A stretch of 64,000 nt of DNA from Tildeniella torsiva UHER 1998/13D (lineage in GTDB: Bacteria > Cyanobacteriota > Cyanobacteriia > Phormidesmidales > Phormidesmidaceae), in assembly GCA_019358835.1 (NCBI GenBank), contig JAHHIH010000015.1:62001-126000 (forward strand), written 5' to 3'. The number at the start of each line of letters is the position of its first letter. Position 1 is the first letter of the stretch. Both the position numbers and the translations under genes were made by a program. Below are positions 35,414-44,037 of the stretch, one piece after another. The notes beneath the pieces were generated by a model, which was given only the letters and a program-made list of their open reading frames with translations, did no database searches and was not told the origin of the DNA.

Positions 35414-36786
35414 ACACCGTTCTCCAAGCCCGCCCCCGCAACTTCGTCTCCACTCCCACCCTAGAGCGCACTACCCTCAGGGCCCTGCGGTATCTGCAAT
35501 CGGGGTACTCAATCCACCTCAAAGGCCCCGCTGGCACCGGCAAAACCACCCTGGCCCTGCACCTGGCCGACCTGCTGGCTCGCCCCATCATGCTGCTGTT
35601 TGGCGATGACGAGTTCAAAACCTCAGACCTGATCGGCAACCAGTCGGGCTACACCCGCAAGAAGGTGGTCGATAACTACATCCACAGCGTTATGAAGGTG
35701 GAAGACGAGCTGCGCCACAACTGGATTGACTCGCGCCTCACCCTGGCCTGCCGCGAAGGCTTCACCATGGTGTACGACGAGTTCAACCGCTCCCGCCCCG
35801 AAGTCAACAACGTGCTGCTCTCAGCACTAGAGGAAAAACTCCTGGTGCTGCCCCCCAGCAACAACCGGGCCGAATACATTCGCGTCAGCCCCCACTTCCG
35901 CGCCATTCTCACCTCCAACCCCGAAGAATACTGCGGCGTCCACGGCACCCAAGATGCCCTGCAAGATCGCCTGATCACCATCAACATGCCCGAGCCCGAT
36001 GAACTGGCTCAGCAGCAAATTTTGGTGCAAAAGGTCGGCATCGACGGCTCAGCGGCGCTGCAAATTGTGCAGTTGGTCAAGGCATTTCAGTCGGCGGTTG
36101 CGCCAGACATGGTCTCGAGCCTGCGCCCTAGCCTAATGATTGCCACCATCTGCCACGACCACGGCATTCTGCCCCTGGCCGAAAACGCTGACTTCCGCGA
36201 CCTGTGCAGCGACATTCTGCTGGCCCGCTCCAAAGAGCCCGCCCCCGATGCCACTCGCCACCTGTGGAACCTGTTCAATCGATTTGTGGTTTCCCAGGCC
36301 GAACTGGTCAACGATCTCACCCTCAAGCCCGAGGCCCCGCCTACGGCTCGTTTCCACGGTGAAGAAGAGGATGATGCCCCGGCCCCACCCCTTGAGGATT
36401 TGATCGAGACTGTCTCTCAAGAGGTTGTAGTTGATGATGAGCCTGAGGCCCAAGTCCTTCAAGTCGAAGAACCCGCTGTGCCTGTCATCCCGGAGGTTCA
36501 GAGCGAAACCGTGGTGAAATTACCGGCTGAGCCCGAGGCTCTAGTGGAGGAGGCTCCCCAGGCCGAAGCCAGCGTCAGCGATGCCAGCTTTAACGATGAT
36601 ATTGAAACCCGCATTTTTGACTATCTCGACGCGACAGGTACCGCATCTCTCGCTACTATCGAGGCAGCTCTGGGCTTAAACCGCTTTCAGATGGTTAACG
36701 CCCTTAGATCGATGCTCGATCAGTCGCTGATCGAAAAACAAGAAACCGATGGACAGCCCACCGGCTACCAGCTGAGTTCTAACTGA
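35410..36786 (+). CDS. gvpN: Gas vesicle AAA+ ATPase GvpN, with C-terminal extension
   Basis: The AAA+ core (about 1-270) has Walker [13 protein letters not shown], the GvpN segment [20 protein letters not shown], Walker B-like [21 protein letters not shown] and sensor [19 protein letters not shown]. GvpN is needed for vesicle elongation and may remodel GvpC or the shell. After the core come about 100 acidic, Glu/Pro/Val-rich residues and then a 42-residue winged-helix-like domain ([15 protein letters not shown]) at residues 403-444. That makes 458 residues, much longer than the core alone. It starts at a GTG in a four-base overlap with the GvpC-like gene. Confidence 0.95.
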   Translation: MNTVLQARPRNFVSTPTLERTTLRALRYLQSGYSIHLKGPAGTGKTTLALHLADLLARPIMLLFGDDEFKTSDLIGNQSGYTRKKVVDNYIHSVMKVEDELRHNWIDSRLTLACREGFTMVYDEFNRSRPEVNNVLLSALEEKLLVLPPSNNRAEYIRVSPHFRAILTSNPEEYCGVHGTQDALQDRLITINMPEPDELAQQQILVQKVGIDGSAALQIVQLVKAFQSAVAPDMVSSLRPSLMIATICHDHGILPLAENADFRDLCSDILLARSKEPAPDATRHLWNLFNRFVVSQAELVNDLTLKPEAPPTARFHGEEEDDAPAPPLEDLIETVSQEVVVDDEPEAQVLQVEEPAVPVIPEVQSETVVKLPAEPEALVEEAPQAEASVSDASFNDDIETRIFDYLDATGTASLATIEAALGLNRFQMVNALRSMLDQSLIEKQETDGQPTGYQLSSN

Positions 36787-36798
36787 AGGTAATCTGCC

Positions 36799-37149
36799 GT
36801 GACCCCCTCTACCCCCACGACCCGCCCCCAACCCGGTCGCAGCATGGCTACCGCCACCCAAGGCTCTTCTCTGGTGGATGTGATTGAGCGGGTGCTCGAC
36901 AAAGGCATTGTGATTGCCGGAGATATTTCGGTCTCCGTTGGTTCTACCGAACTGTTGAGCATTCGCATTCGCCTGATCATTTCCTCGGTCGATAAGGCCC
37001 GCGAAATTGGCATTAACTGGTGGGAAAGCGACCCCTACCTCAGCAGCCGCACCAATGAGCTGCTAGAGGCTAATCAACAGCTCCAGACTCGTTTAGAAAC
37101 CCTAGAGGCCGAACTCAAGGCTCTGCGGCCCGCCGAAGCCGTGAGCTAG
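36799..37149 (+). CDS. gvpJ: Gas vesicle protein GvpJ
   Basis: The 116-residue protein has a GvpA-like core (SLVDVIERVLDKGIVIAGDI and STELLSIRIRLIISSVDK) after a 20-residue Pro/Thr-rich leader. A charged coiled-coil tail follows (NELLEANQQLQTRLETLEAE). GvpJ is a minor shell protein used at the conical tips or in nucleation. The GTG start at 36799 is preceded by GAAGG; an ATG at 36844 is an alternative. It lies 12 bases after gvpN and ends the first transcription unit, with a hairpin after it. Confidence 0.93.
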   Translation: MTPSTPTTRPQPGRSMATATQGSSLVDVIERVLDKGIVIAGDISVSVGSTELLSIRIRLIISSVDKAREIGINWWESDPYLSSRTNELLEANQQLQTRLETLEAELKALRPAEAVS

Positions 37150-37177
37150 GCCAGAAACCCGGTCGATTTGGTTCAAA

Positions 37178-37208
37178 AAACCCCTGGGTTCTTGGAATCC
37201 AGGGGTTT
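37178..37208 (+). terminator. Terminator-like hairpin after gvpJ
   Basis: AAACCCCTGG and CCAGGGGTTT form a perfect 10-bp stem with an 11-base loop, 28 bases after the gvpJ stop. TTGTTTTT lies about 22 bases further on. It may end the gvpA-gvpJ transcript or attenuate read-through into the small ORF and gvpK. Confidence 0.6.
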
Positions 37209-37219
37209 CCCATTCACTA

Positions 37220-37432
37220 TTGTTTTTGAATACCCTCATGCTGATGCTCCGTACCCTCCGACAACTTGCGACCAGCCGCACCATTCCTAGCTTTCGTTCA
37301 GCCCCTAGCCGCAGTCAGGGCAACCGACTGCGTGCCCTCGACCAGGGCCGTATTGGCCACCACCAAAGCCGCGCCCAAGCTGAAGAAGCCCGCCGTCAGT
37401 GGCTCCAACAGCAGTGGCAAAATCGCCCATAG
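37220..37432 (+). CDS. Small basic protein within gvp cluster
   Basis: The frame encodes 70 residues, strongly basic, beginning hydrophobic (MFLNTLMLMLRTLRQLATSR) and ending in a Gln/Arg/Trp-rich helix (AEEARRQWLQQQWQNRP). It lies between gvpJ and gvpK on the same strand. Cyanobacterial gvp clusters carry small genes such as gvpV, gvpW or gvpX, and this could be a divergent one; GvpV is the better guess because of the basic QWLQ-type tail, but I cannot confirm it. No strong ribosome-binding site is seen. Confidence 0.5.
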   Translation: MFLNTLMLMLRTLRQLATSRTIPSFRSAPSRSQGNRLRALDQGRIGHHQSRAQAEEARRQWLQQQWQNRP

Positions 37433-37494
37433 TTCCACGTGGTAGGGGCTATGGCGGCAGAATTGCCCTCCTTGAGATGCACTAGACTGTGGCT

Positions 37495-37965
37495 ATGACC
37501 TCTGAAAACGCCGAGCCAGACCTGTTGCCGAGCCTGGCGCTACAGCCCCCTGCCAAAACCGATGCGGGCCTAGCGCCCCTGCTGCTCACCGTCATTGAAC
37601 TGGTACGCCAGCTGATGGAAGCCCAGGTCATTCGCCGCATGGAGTCGGGCGATCTCAACGATGACGACCTAGAACGGGCCGCTGACAGCCTGCGCAAGCT
37701 AGAAGAGCAGGTGGTGTCGATGTGCGAAATCTTTGATGTAGACCCCGCCGACCTCAACATTGACCTGGGGGAAATCGGTACCCTACTGCCTAAGGAAGGG
37801 AACTACTACCCCGGTCAAAAAAATCAGAACCCGACTATTTTGGAGCTGCTCGATCGCCTCCTCGATACTGGCGTTGTCGTCGAAGGCGACGTTGACCTGG
37901 GCATGGCGCAGCTCAACCTCATCCACGCCAAACTGCGCCTGGTACTCACCTCCAAACCCATCTAG
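37495..37965 (+). CDS. gvpK: Gas vesicle protein GvpK with GvpA-like C-terminus
   Basis: The protein is 156 residues from the ATG at 37495. The GvpK domain spans about 20-100: GLAPLLLTVIELVRQLMEAQ, VIRRMESGDLNDDDLERAAD and ADLNIDLGEIGTLLP. The last 43 residues (TILELLDRLLDTGVVVEGDV and onward) resemble the core of GvpA and GvpJ ([12 protein letters not shown]). So the gene reads as GvpK plus a shell-protein-like domain, which may be normal for cyanobacterial GvpK. GvpK is an essential minor protein in vesicle nucleation. It converges with the kinase-WD40 gene. Confidence 0.95.
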   Translation: MTSENAEPDLLPSLALQPPAKTDAGLAPLLLTVIELVRQLMEAQVIRRMESGDLNDDDLERAADSLRKLEEQVVSMCEIFDVDPADLNIDLGEIGTLLPKEGNYYPGQKNQNPTILELLDRLLDTGVVVEGDVDLGMAQLNLIHAKLRLVLTSKPI

Positions 37966-38004
37966 CCCTAGGTCAGTGCTCTCGGTGATAGTAGAACCGT
38001 TTGG

Positions 38005-38052
38005 CCTCACCCTCTACTCCCTCACCCCCTACCCATCCACTCCCCTACCCCT
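38005..38052 (-). repeat. C-rich/G-rich tract at the 3' end of the kinase gene
   Basis: CACCCTCTACTCCCTCACC-type units on the plus strand give G-runs on the coding strand directly at the stop codon of the kinase-WD40 gene. It resembles the tracts at 5384-5430 and 58221-58315. Confidence 0.55.
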
Positions 38053-40135
38053 GCCACTGCCACAGCTTAATAGTCTTATCGGCACTGGCGCTGGCCAATA
38101 CTTTACCGCCCGCTTGCACCGCCACCTGATGCACAGGGTTGACGTGGGCCGAGAGCGTTTCTTTGAGGGTGCCGTCTTTGCTGCGCCAAAACCGCAGCGT
38201 GCCGTCGGTACTGCCGCTGACCAGGCGCTGCCCGTCGGGGAAAAAGGCCACGGTATTGACCTCCTGGCTATGGCCCTGGAGAGTGTGCAGCAGAGTACCC
38301 GCCGCTAAATCCCAGAGGCGCACGGTGCGGTCTTTGCTGGCGCTGGCGATCAGGCGACCGTCTGGGCTAACTGCTACCTGGTTAACGGTATTGGTATGGC
38401 CGGTGAGCACGTTGAGCGTGGTGGCGGTTTGTGCATCCCAAATGCGCACGGTGTTATCGAGACCGCCGCTGACTAGCCGCTGGTCAGCAGCAGCAAAGGC
38501 GACGGTTTTGAGCATGCCCGCCGAGCCTGGGAGTGTTTTGAGCAGGGTGCCCTGGCTCAGGTGCCACAGTTTGAGGGTGCCGTCTTCACTGGCGCTGGCG
38601 ATCATGTTGCCGCTGTGGCTGAGGGCGATCGCATTCACATCCCGCAGATGGCCTTTGAGGGTGTGGCGCAGCGATCCATCGCTCAGCTGCCAAATTTTGA
38701 CGGTCGCATCGTCGCCACAGCTAACCAGCAGTTGCCCTCGCCGGTCAACGGCTACAGCATTAACGCCCCGAGCGTGGCCCTTAAGGGTGTGGAGCAAATC
38801 TCCCGTCTGCCAGTTCCAAATGCGGATGCTGTCATCTAGGCTGCCACTCACTAGCATGGGCTGTTGAGCGTTAAACGCCAGGGCCGTTACCCACGACTGG
38901 TGCCCCTTCAAGCTAGTCCTGGGCTGCCAGCCCAAGCCAGAACTAGGTGGACTGGAACTGGAGCCTTTGCTGACCGGCTGGAGGCTTACAGGTTTGAGCG
39001 GGCTGGAGGTAGGCCTGCCCGAAATTGGCCCCGCCGCTGGCCCTGACATGGGCCCAGATTTAGGCCCCAGGGTGGGGTTGGCTAGCGGTATTTGGGGATC
39101 AGCCATCGAAGGCAGCGAGGTCGTGGGCATGACCAGGCCCGCCGAACGGCCTGGCCCGCTGAGGGGGGGGCGATTAATCCCGGTGAAGAGACTTTGGTCA
39201 GACTGATTGGAAACCCAGCCCGGCACCGCACCTTCGAGTTTGGGCAGTCGCTGCACATCCTCCAGTACATCTTGGGCGGTCTGGTAGCGTTCGCTAACCA
39301 GGTCTTTGGTCATGTAGTTCAGCACTGCTGCCAGGTCGGGGTGAATGGTGCGCCCCTGCTTTTGCAGGTGCTCTTGCCACAGCCAGCGGCCTTCCTGAGG
39401 GCTGTATAGGTCTTCTGGTTTGCAGCCAGTGAGGAGGTGTAGGCAGGTGGCTCCCAAACTGTAGAGATCGCTAGAGGGGTAAGCCTGGCCGCTGCGCAGT
39501 TGTTCGATCGGGGCATAGCCCTCGGTGCCAATGCGGGTGCCTGGCTCGTAGCGAATGGCTTCGCTAAACTGTTTGGCTACGCCAAAGTCAATCAGCACAG
39601 GCTTTTGGTCAATCTTGCGGCGAATGATGTTAGATGGAGTAATGTCGCGGTGAATGACGCCGTGCTCGTGAATAAAGTGCAGCACCGGCAGCAGATCTTC
39701 TAGCAGCTGGCGCAGGCTGCCCTCGCTATAGGCCGCTTGGGCGGCAATTTCTTGATACAGGGTGCGGCCCTGTATCATCTGCTGCACCAGGTAGAGGTAC
39801 TTGTTTTGCTCAAAGTAGGCCAGCAGGGTCGGAATCTGGGGGTGCTCCCCCAGTTCGTGCAGCCGCACGGCTTCCTGCTCAAATAGCTGCACCGCCTTCA
39901 AGAAAGACTTGGTGCCCTGGGTTTGGGGCGCAAACTGCTTGATCACGCAGCGGGTATTGAGGCGATCGGCATCGAGGGCAAAGTAGGTGCGGCCAAAGCC
40001 GCCCCGGCCAATCAGCTTCAGTGGGCGATAGCGGCCCCGCAGACGCGGCTCAAAGGGATTGCCACAGGTAGGGCAAACCGCGGCCTGGGTAGCGTGATTG
40101 GGCTGGGTGCAGTGAGGGTTGAGGCAGCAGATCAT
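38045..40135 (-). CDS. Zinc-ribbon Ser/Thr protein kinase with C-terminal WD40 repeats
   Basis: The protein is 696 residues from the ATG at 40135. The first 35 residues hold a four-cysteine zinc-ribbon (CCLNPHCTQPNHATQAAVCPTCG, split here as CxxxxC and CPTCG). The kinase domain follows (about 40-290), with LIGRGGFGRTYFALD, VIKQFAP, HEHGVIHRDITPSNI and LIDFGVAKQF. A Pro/Ser/Gly linker leads to seven WD40 repeats from about residue 410, each with GH...W/W-D-like ends (LASASADKTIKLWQ). The layout is typical of cyanobacterial eukaryotic-like kinases. It phosphorylates an unknown target; the propeller likely chooses partners. Confidence 0.93.
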   Translation of the reverse strand: MICCLNPHCTQPNHATQAAVCPTCGNPFEPRLRGRYRPLKLIGRGGFGRTYFALDADRLNTRCVIKQFAPQTQGTKSFLKAVQLFEQEAVRLHELGEHPQIPTLLAYFEQNKYLYLVQQMIQGRTLYQEIAAQAAYSEGSLRQLLEDLLPVLHFIHEHGVIHRDITPSNIIRRKIDQKPVLIDFGVAKQFSEAIRYEPGTRIGTEGYAPIEQLRSGQAYPSSDLYSLGATCLHLLTGCKPEDLYSPQEGRWLWQEHLQKQGRTIHPDLAAVLNYMTKDLVSERYQTAQDVLEDVQRLPKLEGAVPGWVSNQSDQSLFTGINRPPLSGPGRSAGLVMPTTSLPSMADPQIPLANPTLGPKSGPMSGPAAGPISGRPTSSPLKPVSLQPVSKGSSSSPPSSGLGWQPRTSLKGHQSWVTALAFNAQQPMLVSGSLDDSIRIWNWQTGDLLHTLKGHARGVNAVAVDRRGQLLVSCGDDATVKIWQLSDGSLRHTLKGHLRDVNAIALSHSGNMIASASEDGTLKLWHLSQGTLLKTLPGSAGMLKTVAFAAADQRLVSGGLDNTVRIWDAQTATTLNVLTGHTNTVNQVAVSPDGRLIASASKDRTVRLWDLAAGTLLHTLQGHSQEVNTVAFFPDGQRLVSGSTDGTLRFWRSKDGTLKETLSAHVNPVHQVAVQAGGKVLASASADKTIKLWQWQG

Positions 40136-40502
40136 CACAACGGTAAACCCAGGGAGCGGAGGCATAGCTTTTGCTTATGCTTACTTCCATTTAACCTGTA
40201 ATCGGTCGGGGAGGGGGGATTTTGCCCAGCCAGCCAGCGGATAGGTAAAAAGGCACGTCAATTTGGGTCGGGAAGACTGTAGACCAGGAAAGACGCTGGG
40301 TAATCTCTAGCTTAAACAAAAGGCTGTAGCGCGATCGCCGTCTCAAGCTCCGCATCTGCTCCGGCGCTGTGGCCTTCCCTCCGTCGCTGAGCGGTGTAGG
40401 CAGCGCTATATTTCGTAACAATTGGAGCGATCGCGCCAATCGGCCCAAACCCGTGCGGTATGGTGAAGAACAGCTGTTACTGAGCAATCCACCCCCGTCC
40501 CT
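40136..40502. other. 367-base intergenic region between kinase and bciB
   Basis: Divergent promoters should lie here. Two HIP1-like GCGATCG sites (about 40331 and 40426) are visible. No ORF with protein-like composition was found. Confidence 0.35.
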
Positions 40503-41699
40503 ATGACCCTGGCCCAGCCTCCCCATAACAAAGCCAAAGCCCTGCGCCCTGGGGCCACCCGCCCCGCCAAAGAACTCTGTAGCGAGTGCGGCTTTTGCGA
40601 TACCTACTATATCCACTACGTCAAAGAGGCCTGCGCCTTTCTCAATCAGCAGTTCCCCACCCTAGAGCAGCAGACCCACGGGCGTAGCCGCGATCTAGAG
40701 GCTGAAAACGACGTCTATTTCGGCGTTCACCAAGATATGATGGCCGCCCGCAAGCAGCAGCCCATTGAGGGGGCGCAGTGGACGGGCATTGTCAGCTCGA
40801 TTGCCATTGAAATGCTGACCAAGGGCCTAGTAGAAGGGGTGGTGTGCGTTCAGAATACCGAGAGCGATCGCTTCCAGCCCCAGCCCATCCTCGCTACCAC
40901 CCCCGAAGAAATCCTGGCGGCGCGGGTCAACAAGCCCACCCTGTCGCCTAATCTATCCGTCTTGGAACAGGTGGAGCGATCGGGCATGAAGCGCCTGCTA
41001 GTGATTGGCGTCGGCTGCCAGATTCAGGCGCTGCGGGCGGTCGAAAAGCAGCTGGGCCTAGAGCAGCTCTACGTGCTGGGCACCCCCTGTGTTGATAACG
41101 TCAGCCGCGCTGGGTTACAGAAGTTTCTCGAAACCACCAGCCGATCGCCGGATACCGTAGTCCACTACGAGTTCATGCAGGATTTTCGCGTCCACTTCAA
41201 GCACGAAGATGGCTCCACCGAAACGGTGCCCTTCTTTGGCCTCAAGACCAATCAGCTCAAGGATGTGTTTGCCCCCTCCTGCATGAGCTGTTTTGACTAC
41301 GTAAATGGACTAGCTGATTTAGTTGTGGGCTACATGGGTGCCCCCTTTGGCTGGCAGTGGATTGTAGTGCGCAACGATCGCGGCCAAACCATGCTCGACA
41401 CCGTCATGGATCAGCTCGATACCCAGCCGGTAGCGTCCCAGGGCGATCGCAAGGCCGCCGTACAGCAGAGCATCCCTGCCTACGACAAGGCCGTTACCCT
41501 GCCCATGTGGGCTGCCAAACTGATGGGTGTGGTGATCGAGCGCATCGGCCCCAAGGGGCTGGAGTACGCCCGCTTTTCCATTGACTCTCACTTCACCCGC
41601 AACTATCTGTACGTCAAGCGCAACTACCCGCAAAAGCTGGCCGCCCACGTGCCCGAGTTTGCTAAGCGCATCGTCAGCCAGTACAAGCTGCCCGACTAG
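40503..41699 (+). CDS. bciB: Ferredoxin-dependent 3,8-divinyl (proto)chlorophyllide 8-vinyl reductase
   Basis: The 398-residue protein belongs to the FrhB/FdhB-like iron-sulfur flavoprotein family. It opens with an iron-sulfur cysteine motif (LCSECGFCDTYY). VGCQIQALRAVEKQLGL, LGTPCVDNVSRAGLQKFLE, FAPSCMSCFDYVNGLADLVV and YMGAPFGWQWIVVRN are the family blocks. Length and pattern match the cyanobacterial BciB type (Synechocystis slr1923), which reduces the 8-vinyl group in chlorophyll a synthesis using ferredoxin. The related 7-hydroxymethyl chlorophyll a reductase is the main alternative. It has a clear ATG start. Confidence 0.88.
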   Translation: MTLAQPPHNKAKALRPGATRPAKELCSECGFCDTYYIHYVKEACAFLNQQFPTLEQQTHGRSRDLEAENDVYFGVHQDMMAARKQQPIEGAQWTGIVSSIAIEMLTKGLVEGVVCVQNTESDRFQPQPILATTPEEILAARVNKPTLSPNLSVLEQVERSGMKRLLVIGVGCQIQALRAVEKQLGLEQLYVLGTPCVDNVSRAGLQKFLETTSRSPDTVVHYEFMQDFRVHFKHEDGSTETVPFFGLKTNQLKDVFAPSCMSCFDYVNGLADLVVGYMGAPFGWQWIVVRNDRGQTMLDTVMDQLDTQPVASQGDRKAAVQQSIPAYDKAVTLPMWAAKLMGVVIERIGPKGLEYARFSIDSHFTRNYLYVKRNYPQKLAAHVPEFAKRIVSQYKLPD

Positions 41700-41714
41700 C
41701 CCAGGCAAAAATAA

Positions 41715-41736
41715 GGACGCCGCGATCGCAGCGTCC
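41715..41736. terminator. Hairpin between convergent bciB and ftsH
   Basis: GGACGC and GCGTCC pair around a loop with the HIP1-like CGCGATCGCA core. It lies between two convergent genes and could stop both. T-runs are absent, so the strength is uncertain. Confidence 0.45.
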
Positions 41737-41769
41737 TCCCAAATTCAAACTAAACCTATCGAGGCAGGG

Positions 41770-43539
41770 CTATACCAGGCTGTAGCCCCCGGCCAACCAG
41801 GTCTGTAGCTCGGCAGGAGCCTGAGCCTGGGCCAGCATGGTTTTGAGCTGGTCTCCATCCAGCACCTCAGTCTCAAGTAAGGCCTGGGTGGCCGACTCTA
41901 GCAGCCCCTGGTTTAGCCGCAGAATTTCGATCGCCATAGAGCGAGCATTGTTGAGCAGCAGCTTCACCTGGCGATCGATCTCGGTTGCCACTTCGGGGCT
42001 GGTCGTCCGCCGCTCATTGCCCCCATCCAAAAACTGGGCCGAGGCTTTGGCAAAGGCTACCGGGCCAAGGCTGGCGCTCATGCCGTACTGGGTCACCGCC
42101 TTCTCCGCCAGGTCGGTAGCTTTCTGGATATCGTCGCTGGCTCCAGTGGAAACCTTGCCAAAGACAATTTCTTCGGCGACTCGGCCCCCCAGCAGGGTCG
42201 CCAACTGACCCCGCAACTCGTCTTCGAGCATCAGGTAGCGGTCATTCTCCGGCATTTGCAAGGTGTAGCCCAGCGCCCCCAGCCCGCGCGGCACGATGGA
42301 AATTTTGGTCACTCGGTTGCCGCCGGGCATCAGTGCCCCCACCAGAGCGTGGCCCACTTCGTGGTAAGCCACCGTCTGCCGCTCCATCGGGGTGAGCACC
42401 CTAGAGCGCTTCTCCAGCCCGGCAATGACCCGCTCGATCGCCTCCATAAAGTCAGTCATCAGCACCGCCTGTCGGTTGTGGCGGGCGGCCATCAGCGCCG
42501 CTTCGTTGACCAGGTTGGCCAGATCGGCACCGGCAAAGCCAGCGGTTTGCGCAGCAATTTCCCCCAGGTTCACATCTTCGCCCAGGGCCACCCCCCGGCC
42601 ATGCACCTGTAGAATCTCTAGCCTGCCGCTCTTGTCGGGGCGATCGACCAACACCTGGCGGTCGAAGCGGCCCGGACGACGCAGGGCGGGGTCTAGGGTT
42701 TCGGGGCGGTTGGTGGCCGCAATCACGATCACACCATCGGTGCCGTCAAAGCCATCCATTTCGGTCAGCAGCTGGTTGAGGGTTTGCTCACGCTCATCGT
42801 TGCCGCCGGTAGGGTTGCCGCCGCGAGTCTTGCCCACTGCGTCTAGCTCATCAATAAACACAATGCAGGGGGCCTGGCGCTTGGCCTTATTGAACAGGTC
42901 GCGCACCCGCGAGGCCCCTACCCCCACAAACATCTCCACGAACTCCGAGCCTGCCATGCTCAAGAAGGGCACCCCGGCTTCTCCGGCGATCGCCTTGGCC
43001 AGCAGCGTCTTCCCCGTTCCGGGCGGCCCCACCAGCAGCACCCCCTTAGGAATTTTGGCCCCTAGCTTGCGGTACTTCTCGCCGTTGGCCAAAAAATCGA
43101 CCACCTCTTGCAGCTCCTGCTTGGCCTCATCGACCCCGGCCACATCGGCGAAGGTAACCCCAGTTTTGCTTTTGCTATAGCTGCGGGCCTTGCTCTTGCC
43201 CATACCCACGGCGGTACCTACCCCGCCACCCGCGCTGCTGAACTTGGCGGCTAAAGCCAGCGCTCCGACCAACATTCCTGACGAAATAATGAGTCCGGCA
43301 ATGCTGGCTGGGGGTAGGGGCTCAGGCGCAAGTGTCATCCGCACTCCCTGGCTTTTGAGCTTACTCACCACCTCGTCCGTAGAACCAATCGGTTGCGTAG
43401 TATAACGGCGGTGGCCAAACTCGGGCTTGAGGGTGTAGTCGATGCGATTGCGTCCGAGCGTCACCCGCTGCACCTGGGCGTTATTGACCTGTTCTACAAA
43501 AGTGCTGTAGACCGCTTGCATGGGGGTTTCCGTTTTCAT
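41770..43539 (-). CDS. ftsH: ATP-dependent zinc metalloprotease FtsH
   Basis: The protein is 589 residues from [20 protein letters not shown]; a longer frame up to 43626 adds 29 non-family residues. The AAA module has [28 protein letters not shown] and a second region of homology with RPGRFD. The peptidase zinc site is HEVGH, with the third ligand in [22 protein letters not shown]. The usual first membrane helix is absent; the only hydrophobic segment is [20 protein letters not shown] at about residues 75-95. FtsH hexamers degrade membrane proteins, including photodamaged D1 in cyanobacteria. Which paralog this is cannot be fixed. Confidence 0.93.
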   Translation of the reverse strand: MKTETPMQAVYSTFVEQVNNAQVQRVTLGRNRIDYTLKPEFGHRRYTTQPIGSTDEVVSKLKSQGVRMTLAPEPLPPASIAGLIISSGMLVGALALAAKFSSAGGGVGTAVGMGKSKARSYSKSKTGVTFADVAGVDEAKQELQEVVDFLANGEKYRKLGAKIPKGVLLVGPPGTGKTLLAKAIAGEAGVPFLSMAGSEFVEMFVGVGASRVRDLFNKAKRQAPCIVFIDELDAVGKTRGGNPTGGNDEREQTLNQLLTEMDGFDGTDGVIVIAATNRPETLDPALRRPGRFDRQVLVDRPDKSGRLEILQVHGRGVALGEDVNLGEIAAQTAGFAGADLANLVNEAALMAARHNRQAVLMTDFMEAIERVIAGLEKRSRVLTPMERQTVAYHEVGHALVGALMPGGNRVTKISIVPRGLGALGYTLQMPENDRYLMLEDELRGQLATLLGGRVAEEIVFGKVSTGASDDIQKATDLAEKAVTQYGMSASLGPVAFAKASAQFLDGGNERRTTSPEVATEIDRQVKLLLNNARSMAIEILRLNQGLLESATQALLETEVLDGDQLKTMLAQAQAPAELQTWLAGGYSLV

Positions 43540-43809
43540 GGGGCAAATCCTATAGGGGCCAACTTCAAGGTGCGAGGCGCTGGGGAAGCTCCCCGCTGAC
43601 CGCTCACTTCCTTGATTTTGCGGCACCCGTCCTCGCCCTCCCAGAGGGGGAAACGCCCCAAGCTAGCAGTGGTTACCGAAGGGCCAAATCCCAGCTATAC
43701 GGTGCCTACGACCTTTCATGGAGGATGGCCGTACTCCCCAGCCGGGTCGCAAAAATCTCAGTCTTTAACTCAGCGCTCTATAATTAGGGCCAAACATTGC
43801 CCTAGCCCC

Positions 43810-44037
43810 ATGCCTAAATTTGATTGGGAAGCCCAAAAGCCCCAGGGTGTTAGCGCTGTCGCCCACGAGAAGGGGTGGGAGCTAGAACCCACCCTGCGCC
43901 AAGAACTCAGCGACCTTAGAAGCGGGCTCGAAGCCTATGCCCATGCCTTGGCCGATATTGCAGATATAAGCCAATGCCATCAACCGTCTAAGTACCTTGC
44001 TGATCTCGGCATAAAAAAGTTACCTAAATTCGATTAA
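43810..44037 (+). CDS. Small hypothetical protein
   Basis: The frame encodes 75 residues, beginning MPKFDWEAQKPQGVSAVAHE and ending KKLPKFD, so the PKFD motif occurs at both ends. The middle (LRQELSDLRSGLEAYAHALA) looks like an amphipathic helix. I recognise no family. The ATG is chosen because upstream codons of the longer frame look non-coding. It lies alone between ftsH (divergent) and hpsA. Confidence 0.5.
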   Translation: MPKFDWEAQKPQGVSAVAHEKGWELEPTLRQELSDLRSGLEAYAHALADIADISQCHQPSKYLADLGIKKLPKFD

